Source of the DNA: Prorocentrum cordatum
Taxonomy: Eukaryota > Sar > Dinophyceae > Prorocentrales > Prorocentraceae
Length of the DNA stretch: 64,000 nucleotides
Reading direction: 5' to 3'
Assembly: GCA_963575745.1 (NCBI GenBank)
Contig: CAUYUJ010022559.1
Location: 574,105-638,104, forward strand
The notes under the pieces were generated by a model. That model worked only from the letters and a program-made list of their open reading frames with translations. It was not told the origin of the DNA and made no database searches. A program made the position numbers and the translations under genes. Positions 33,001 to 42,000 of this stretch are shown one piece after another. Position 1 is the first letter of the stretch, and each line of letters opens with the position of its first letter.

Positions 33001-36000
33001 GGGGATTTGTCTGGCATGTTGTGGTATGTGTGGGTCTTGTTGTCTTGCTTCAGTTGAGGGGTACAAGAAGATAAGGGACGATGTGGAGGCGAAGAAGGGC
33101 CATGTGACATGATGATGAGGAGGAGGAGGAGGAGGAGGACGGTGAGGTAAGGGGAGGAATACCGCCGTCATTGGTGTAGTGGGGGTCACGGGTGGTGGGA
33201 TTATGAGCCTCGAGTTGCCAACTTTCGGAAGTATTCTATGCTGGTGTTCAGAGCCCACGGGAATCACGGCGAGCTGGAGCAATTAGTATGCAGATCTCCC
33301 AACGAGCGGGTACTGCGAGTTTGGCCTGGACACGCTGGACACGTGCGGGACCGACGTGCGGGACGGAACGTTCTTCTTGGTCTGTGGCCCTCGCGGGCCT
33401 TGTAGGAAGTTTTGGGGGGCCTTTGGAGCTCTCTCAGGGTACTCGTGGGGCCGTCCAGGGTCATCCTGGCGCCCTCTTTGGGGTCTTGCAGTCGTGTTGG
33501 CAGGTTTGGGGGCCGCGTCGGAGAGTCCTGGGGCCGTCCTGGGTTTCTCTTGGGCTCATTTCGGGTCCGTCCTGAGGCCATCCCAGGGGCATCTTGCGCT
33601 GTCTGGGCGCGACGGGATCTCAAACCAGACTGAAGCCACCTACCTGGATGAGTGGGGGTGTCTCAGCTCTCTCTTGGGACCTCGTCGAGCCTTCCTGGGG
33701 TTCCGGGGGGCCTGCTGGGTTCTTCTCGCGGCTTGGACGCTGTGGAGCCCTTCTTCGGCGGCGAGCTTGGGCGGGAAGTGAGAAGGGGCGGGCCTTCTGA
33801 GAAGGCAGAAGGCCTCGGGCCTTCTGAGGAGTTTTCGAAGCCTTCCCCGAAGATCCTTTTTGATTCGCGGGTCGATAGCGCACCTCTTCCGGTCGAAGCT
33901 AAGCGGGCCGCGCAAAATTTGAATTAACCAGAGATGGGCGAGCGCAGCCTCGACCCCGAAGATACAGAACACCTCTCGGAGAGCCGGAGGGCTTCTGCGA
34001 AGCCCCGCCGCCCTCTGAGCAGGCTTACTCCTCCTCACCTTCCCCCCGCGCTCGCCGCCGAACCCTGGAGGCTCTGGAGCCCCTCCGCAGCCGTCCCGGA
34101 TGGTCTCGTGGGCATCCTTTCGGCGCCTCCCGGGGGAGAAGCCCAGACCGTCACGACGCCGTGACTCTTTCATGGCAGGGACCCCCAGGCTGTCTGGGCC
34201 CCCTCCCCGGGGCCCGCCCGGAGATCCGACGCCTCCCGAAAAAATGGAGCGGCGGGAGTTGGGCTCTGTTGGGCCTCCGGAGGCCTCGCCGGGCCTCGGG
34301 ACCTTCAAGAAGCGCGACTTGGGGCGAAAAACGGGCCCTTGGGGAAGTGGTCCAGGCTTCTCCAGACTTCCAGGGCCCACGCGTCAGAAAACTTGGAGCG
34401 GCCGGCTGCGTGTTTTTACCCCGAGGCGCACAGCCGTCCGTGCTGCATGTTTGTGCATGACTCGAGAGAGCCTGGACCCACGCGCCCTCGTTCTCCCCCC
34501 CGCGGCACACGAGGGGTCGGCGGATTCGGCGTGGGCCACGACGCCATGCGAGGCGTGCAGGACGGTGCCCGGGACCAGGCCATCGTCATCAGCGGGGAGA
34601 GCGGCGCGGGCAAGACCGAGTCGGCCAAGCTGCTCCTCTCCTACGTCGCGTCGGCGGTGCGCTTTGGAGCCGTCCTCGAGTAGGGGATCGACTACAGAAT
34701 TGATTTGCCCCAGAATTTATTTTCCCCGTCGAATCTTCGACGAATGCGTAGAATTCGCGCATCTACTAAAAATTCGAAGTATCTTTCCATAGATTCGGCG
34801 AGAAAATGATTTCTGGGATAAATCAATTCTGTAGTCGATCCCCTACTCGACGTCTCGGGGTGGCCTAGCACTGGTTCCGGCCAGCAGGAAGGGCGGGCAG
34901 GTTCGAGGTTATGAGCTCGGGGAAGTGTCTGCCTTTTTGCTTGTCACCCGGGAGCCTTTTCCGGGGCCCCGGGACCTTGACAAATTGATTCTAGTTGACA
35001 AATTGCAGCAGGGTGGGCCCGTGCAGGAGCCTGGGGACCGATCTTGAGCGGATGTGGCCTCATCCCCCCTCCTGGCCGATTCTCTGGGGCCCCAACCAGT
35101 TCAGACCCCCTCCCGCCGCCTCCAAGGTGCGCTCGGGCGGCGGCGCCGATGCGGGCGCGCGTGGCGCCGGCGTGGAGGAGAAGGTGATGCAGACCAACCC
35201 CGTGCTCGAGGCCTTCGGGAACGCCATGACGGTGAGGAACAACAACTCCTCGCGCTTCGGGAAGTGGCTGGACATGCTGCTGTCCGCCTCCGGCATGCGC
35301 GGCTGCAGGATCACGAGCTACCTGCTGGAGGTGACGCGGGTCTGCGGCCAGGCGCAGGGGGAGCGGGGGTTCCACATCTTCTTCCAGCTCCTGCAGGCCG
35401 CAGGCTCCTCGCCCTTGGTGCAGGGCCTGGAGCTCGGGAGCTGGGAGCAGTACAGCTACCTCAGGTCAGCATCGCCCATCCTGTCCTTAGCTGCCTCGAT
35501 ACGCCCGTGTTGGAATGCAACACGTACCCTGCTCAAAACGTCCGTGTTAACATGCTGCGTGTTGCTTCAGCGTGTTGGCTCAAGTTTTGCCGAACGCATC
35601 GCGCCAGACCTACGTTTCCAGCCTACGTGCTGAGCTCCGCGTCAATTCGCTACGTGTTGCGTGTTGCGTATCGGGGCAGAGAAGACCCTGCCCCCATCCC
35701 CACTGAGCCATCGTGTCTCAGCCCCACTGGCCCTCCCTCCCAGGTGGGGATGGGCACCGCGGAACCCGAAGGGACAGGCATGCATCCCCGCCTAGGTGGG
35801 CAGGTCGGCCAGTGCTGAAGAAGCAAGAACTTCATAAACACAGACTTTCAGAGGTCCGCGCGGATTTCTTGGATCCTCGCAGGACCCCCGTGGTGGCGCC
35901 TCCGGTCCCCCCCTTGGCGCCCTACGCACGCCAAGTTGAGGGGTCTGGTCTGGTGCCAGAGGCGCCACCAGGAAGGTGCCGCAGGCGCCGCCAGGGTGTC

Positions 36001-39000
36001 CAGCGCAGATCTAAGAAATCCGCGCGGACCTCCGACAAACTATTCTTATGCTGTTTTTGTCTTCCTCTACAGTGGGCCAAGGCCACGCCAGTGGGAATGG
36101 GAGTCGCTTGAAGATGCCCATCAGGGGCAGCACCCGCCTCGCCCCCGGCATCAACGATGCAGCGTGCTTCGAGGAGACGTGCGCATCCCTGGGTTCCCTC
36201 GGGTTCTCCGAGGCGGACCAGGGCCAGGTGTTCCGGCTGGTGGCCGCGGTGCTGGTGCTCGGGAACGTGGACTTCGTGTGCAACGGCCAGGATCGGGTGT
36301 TGCTTGAAGTGGTCTTGGCCCAAGGTGACCCCAGCTCCTCCACGGAGACCCAGCCCAGATGGCCTCCAGAGCACCCCTCACAAGGCCCAGAGGGTCTAAA
36401 GTGATTCGACACGCTGGGGACACTTTGGGCCAGGACAACTTCCAGCAACACCGGACAGGAGGAGCTCTCCCTGCAGGACTCGGGCCCCATCGAGCGCGTG
36501 GCGGACTTGCTACAGGTTCGATGGTCCTCAGGACGCGTGCCAGCCCAGCGTGTGTTTACCCCATTCAGATTCGCCGACATCACGCAGCTCGTGTCGGCCC
36601 GTATTGCACCGCCTGCGTCGTATTTGAAGGGCTCTGGAGGATAAGCACACGTTGGTGCTAACACGCGTTCCGAGGATCCTCGACAGGTGGACGGGCGTGC
36701 GCTCGGCAGCTGCATGCTCTGGCGCAAGGTTGTCGCCGGCAGGGACGTCACCACGACGCCCCTGCGGGGGGACCAGGCGCGCGCCGTCCGCGACGGGCTA
36801 AGCCGGATGCTGTACAGGTTCCTCTTCGAGTGGCTGATCCGGCTGCTTGCGGCAGGTCCCGCCGACGTGCCAGCGCAACACGAAGGCCGTCAAATCATGT
36901 GACACCTCTCGTGTCTACTCCTCGAGGAGGTCTCGCGGGGGCTACCCGGGCCGCCTCGGAGTTCTTTCGGACAGGGCTAGGACGAGGAGAAATACGGTCC
37001 AGGGCGTCCCGGAACGCTCTCGGAGCGTTCCGGAACGCTCTGGGAAGGCCGCGGCGCCCGAGACATCCTCCAGAGCCGCCGAAGCTCAGAGGTCCTCGAT
37101 TTATCCTCATCCGGAGTTGTCCTCGTCCCGGCTTCATCTTGCTGTTCTAGCACGAGCTGTTCTGGGCCCCTTGTCGGGCCGTCAGCGGGCCTTTCTGTAG
37201 TTGTGGTGTGCCGTCTGGGGGCCCTCAACTGGGCTCGTTTGGCAGTCCTCTGGCTCTTGCGAGGCCCTCTTGGCACCATGCGCACCACGGCTCCGTTGGG
37301 TGATTTTAGCCTTCCTGGAGGACCTGGCCTTCTCTTTGAAGTCTTGGCAGCATCTTGGGGCCTCTTTGGGCGCCTTTGAGGTTTTTCTTTTATGGAGCGA
37401 TTGGTGGTGACGTTCCAAGGAGGACAGGAGGTGAGGGGCAGGGCGTGAGAAAAGGTAGAAGAGGGGAGGGTGGCCGTTGAGAAAAAGAGGGGACGGAGTG
37501 ACAATCAGGCGATAACGTTCTGGCAAGGCTGGCCTGTAACTTTCAGTTGTGCGCCTGTGGCGCACCCATCCCGGCCAGGCCCATCCTGTCCCCTGGGCCA
37601 AGCCAGGATGACGCATGCACCGACCCTGGGCTCAGGACTGGCCTCGCCAGGACTGGCGTGCTTGTATGCACAGCCTTTTTAAATCCAGAAGATATGGTCA
37701 ACTTTTTGGGGAATCCTGGGAATACCGTGCCTACTTTTGGTGTGTCCCTGGGCCCCTCGAACTCTACCACGCCTCCGCGTGCTACGGGCCACGGTGGCGG
37801 ATCCGGAGGATGAACGATCAGCTCCACGAGCCGGGGCCCTCCGCACCGGCCTCGCCGGCGCCCTCCGCACCCGGCTCTCCCGTCTCCGCCGCGGCGCAGG
37901 AGCCGGAGAGGGGGCGGGTGGAGACCCCGGTGGCTCGCCCGGTCGGGGGTCGAAGGAGAAACCACGGGCATGTCCCGTAGGAAATATAGTTACAGGAATC
38001 TTCAGGACATGCTCAAAGAAATCCATCGAAGCCCTTCGGAAGGCCATAAGGTTCCTTAGGAGTGCCTGTTGCTGTTGCTGGTGTTTGTGTTGCTGTTGCT
38101 GTTGTTGGTTGCTGTTGTTGCTTTTGTTGTTGGTGTTGCTGCACGTAAGTTTTCAAGGAGGGTCCACGCGGATTGCTTAGATGTGCGCTGGGCCTCCCTG
38201 GCCGCGCCTCTGGCGCCGGCCCTGGCGCGCTCCGTGCGCCAAGGAGGGGAGCCCACAGCGCGGATCCAAGAAGTCCGAGCGGGCCGTCGCAAATGTATGC
38301 ATATGTCGTTATGTCGTTGTTTTTTCCCACATTTTTCGTGGGGTTATGGTTTTCTTCCCACCCGCGTCGCACCCGCGTCTTCCTCACATCACCTCCCGCC
38401 TCCTCCTTTCTCCTCATCCTCGTCCTTCTTCCCTTCACCCACACGCAACACATGCACTGCACGTGCATCAGACACGCGTCTACATGCAGCCGCACAGCAC
38501 AGCTTAGCTCAGCACAGCACAGCACAGAACAGCACTGCACAGCACAGCATAGCACCTCAGCAGAGCACAGCACAGCACAGCACAGCACAGCACGACGGTC
38601 GTCCAGGGCACAGCAGGCGTGGGGTTTTGTCGACACCATAGGGGGTGCGCAGGGGTGGTCCCTCAGCGCGGCCTCTATGCGTGCCAGGGTCTGAAAGCGT
38701 GGCGGGCGTTGCATTTCTCTGCGCCAGAGGGGGTGCGCAAAGAGTGGTCCCTTCAGCGCGGTCTCTATGCGTGCCAGGGTCAGAAAGTGTTGCACGTGTG
38801 ACATTTTCTCGACGCCAGAGGGGGTGCGCAGGGGGTGGTCCCTCAGCGCGTCCTCTATGCGTGCCAGGGTCGGAAAGCGTGGCAGGCGTGGCACTTTGTC
38901 GCCACCAGAGGGGTTGCGCGGGGGGGGGTCCCTCAGCGCGGCCTCTATGCGTGCCAGGGTCGGACAGCGTGGCAGGCGTTGCACTTTCTCGGCGCCAGAG

Positions 39001-42000
39001 GGGGTATGCAGGGGGTGGTCCCTCAGAGCGGCCCCTGTGCGTGCCAGGGTCGGAAAGCGCGGCAACCGCAACACTTTCTCGACACCAGAGGGGTGCGCAG
39101 GGGGTGGTGGTCCGCCACGAAGTCCTCTCTCCTTCCTTCCGTCCCTCCCTTTCCTCTCCGCCCCGCCCTGTCCCTTTCGCCCTCGTTCCTCCTCCATCCC
39201 CTGGTTTCTGTCGCCCCCATCCTCCTTCCCACCCTCCCATTCCGCCCCTCCCTCCCATTCCGCCCATCCGCGTAGCAGGCGTGGCATATTCTCGTAACAT
39301 TAGGGGGTTAGGGGGTCCGCAGGTGGTGGTCTCTCAGCGCGACCTCTATCCGAGCCGGTCGTCCAGGGCGTAGCAGGCGTGGCACTTTCTCGACACCATA
39401 GGGGGTGCGCAGGGAACGGCCACCAACATCATTCTCACATGCTTCATTTCAGCTATCAGCACTCCAGCTATAATATAAGTATGTGGGGTTCCTCGGTAGC
39501 GTACTCGTTTTCCGTTTCTTTGTGGGGCAGGGGAGCCTTCGTCGCCACTGCTGGACGCAGCTCGGGGAGAAGAAGGTGCAGTTGGGCCCTGGGAGGTGTC
39601 CAGGATGGTGCGGGCTGGACCCTGGGAGGTGCCCAGGGTTAGATTTTCAGCCGCCGCTGGCTCCAGTAGCCTTGCTCTAGAGGATCGAGCGACGAAGTCT
39701 ATACACATACACTGCCCCCTGGCCGGGCCCTTCCTGGCCAAGCCAGGAGAGCGTGGCTTCTGCACCGCTGCTGAGTTCAGGATGGGACTGGCCAGGGAGC
39801 ACATATGGATAGATTTCGTCGCCCTAGAGGAGGCGGCCCTGCCCACAGTGCGGCAAGCAGAGGAGGACCTGGGCTACCTGGCGTCGGACGCCGCTGTCCA
39901 TCGCCTGCTGGGGATCCTGGACATCAGCGGCTTCGAGACCTTCCAGACGAACTCGCTGGAGCAGCTCCTGATCAACCTCAGCAACGAGCACCTGCAGCTC
40001 CAGTTCAACGAGCACGTCTTCAAGGCCGAGCTCGAGGACTGCGCCAAGGAGGGCGTGACGCTCAGCCAGGCCATCTGCTACGCGGACAACTCCGACTGCG
40101 TGGCGCTGGTGGACGGCAAGGGCGGTATCCTGGACATGCTTGACGAGGACCTCATGATGCCCCAAGCATCCGACCTGACGTTCTCCAGGAAGGTGCTGCA
40201 GGGCCACGCCAAGCACCCGCGCATCGTCGCGCCCAAGTTCGCCGGCGGCGCTCTCTTCGGCATCAGGCACTACGCTGGGGAGGTCAGCTACTCGTGCGAC
40301 GGCTTCCTGGAGAAGAACGCCGACAGGCTCGAAGACGAAACGAATGTCATAAACCTTCGGAGCTCCGCACGAACTTCTTGGCTCGGCGCTGGGCCCCGCC
40401 GGCGGTGCCTCCGGCGCCGCCCCTTGCAAGCTCCGCTCGCCAGAGAACGGGGGGTGGGGTCCAGCACCGATCCGAGAACGCTGCGCGGAGCTCCGAGAGC
40501 TGGTGCTCGTGCCTGCTCTTCGTCTCCCTCTAGAGGCTGCCCTCGCTGGACGCCGTCGAGCTGCTCTCCGCCTCCCCGCTGCCGGTGGTGTGCGCCATCG
40601 GCAGGGCGCTGGGGGAGCAGGCGGCGGCCCAGGGCGCCGCCGGAGGGCCTCGGCCCGGCCAGGGCCAGCGGAAGTCGGCCACCGCGCGGTTCCGCACGTC
40701 GCTTCGGGCCCCGATCTCAGCGCCCGGCTGGGCAGGCACGCCACGCGATCACGTGGTCCGATCGCAGCCCCGATCGCGAGGGCTACCGCGCCGATCTCGC
40801 GTGCAGGCTCGGACGATCGCGTGATCAAGCCGCACCGGCCACGTGGTCAGCGATCACGTGATCTTGGGGTTATTGTGACTTGTGATCGCCGATCGGTTGA
40901 TTAGGAGGCGCTGAGGCCCTGATGCACAAGATCGGCCGCGCCGACACCCACTACGTCCGGTGCGTGAAGCCCAACACCGAGAAGGTTCCCAGCAGCTTTA
41001 CCGCCTCCATCCGAGGGAGAAAAAAGCGGTGAAAGCATGAACTTTCGGAGCTCCGCGCAGAGTTCTCAGATCGTCGCTTGGCCCCCGTGGCGCCGCCTCC
41101 GGGGCCGCCCCTGGCGCGCGCCAGGCAGGGGGTCCTGCGCCGATCCAAGAAATCGGGGCGGAGCTCCGAAAGTTCGTGTTCACGCTGTTCTTGCTTCCTT
41201 GGTCCATGGTCCGGGAACAGCTGCTGCACAGCGGCGTGCTGGAGGCGGTGCGCATCCGCCAGGCGGGCTACAGCTCCCGGCTGTCCTTCCGGGCCTTCGC
41301 GCTCCGCTACCGGTGCGTCGTCGCCGTCCGGCTGCCCAGGTCCGATTGGTTCCCGTGCGTGCCTCGCGCCGCAGCGGGCGGCGGGAACGAGCGGGCCGCG
41401 GCGCACGAGCTGGTGCTCCACGTGCGCGACCGGCTCGAGCTGGCAGAGGCCCAATTCGTCCTCGGGGCCACGAAGGTGTTCATCAAGGCCGAGGCCACGA
41501 CCAGTCTCGAGTCCGCGCGCACGCTCGCGTGCATGGCGGCGCTGCAGCACATGCAGAGCGCCGTCCGCGCCGCCACGGTGAGGCGTAGGGTGGCCGCGGC
41601 GAGGCCGCTGTTGCTGCAGCTGCTGCGCTGGCTTCGGGGCCAGACCAGGCCGCTCATGCTGCTCCGCTACGACGCCCTGCAGACCGCCGAGAGCGAGCTG
41701 GCTGCCGTCGCGGACCTGCTCGCACGCCTCGACGCGCTTCCGCTCCGCTTCGGGCTGGAGCGCCGCGCTGCGCTTGCGGAGAGGCGGCTGCGGGAGGAGA
41801 TCCTGGCGCTGGCACTCGTGCAGCGGCACCTTCGCGGCGCGCTGGTCCGCGGGAGGCTGCGCCGCGCGCGGGGCCTGCTCGCGGACGTGCACGCGTGGCT
41901 CGCGAGGTGCTGCCCCGAGCCTGCCGTGCCGAGGCGCGGGGGGATCCTGCTGCTGCAGCAGTTCGCCACGTTCGAGGCCGCGGAGCAAGAGCTGGCGCTC

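Larger units (their letters stand above)
37949..39650 (+). other. Myosin intron 9 (1.7 kb), introner A copy 6 and satellites
   Basis: GT donor (TCGGGG|GTCGAA), AG acceptor (TTTTCAG|CCGCCG). It carries GTTGCT-rich text (38067-38140), family A copy 6 (about 38142-38300), a CAGCA pentamer array (38490-38600), the 90-bp satellite (38631-39110) and a further two partial units (39290-39415). Confidence 0.65.

Noticed and set aside
38013-39373. 400-residue minus-strand ORF and three overlapping plus-strand ORFs
   Set aside because: The 90-bp satellite has no stops in several frames and a period divisible by three. It lies in a myosin intron.
39824-40828. 334-residue minus-strand ORF opposite the myosin exon
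   Set aside because: Shadow of the GC3-rich myosin exon on the other strand; it has no motif.
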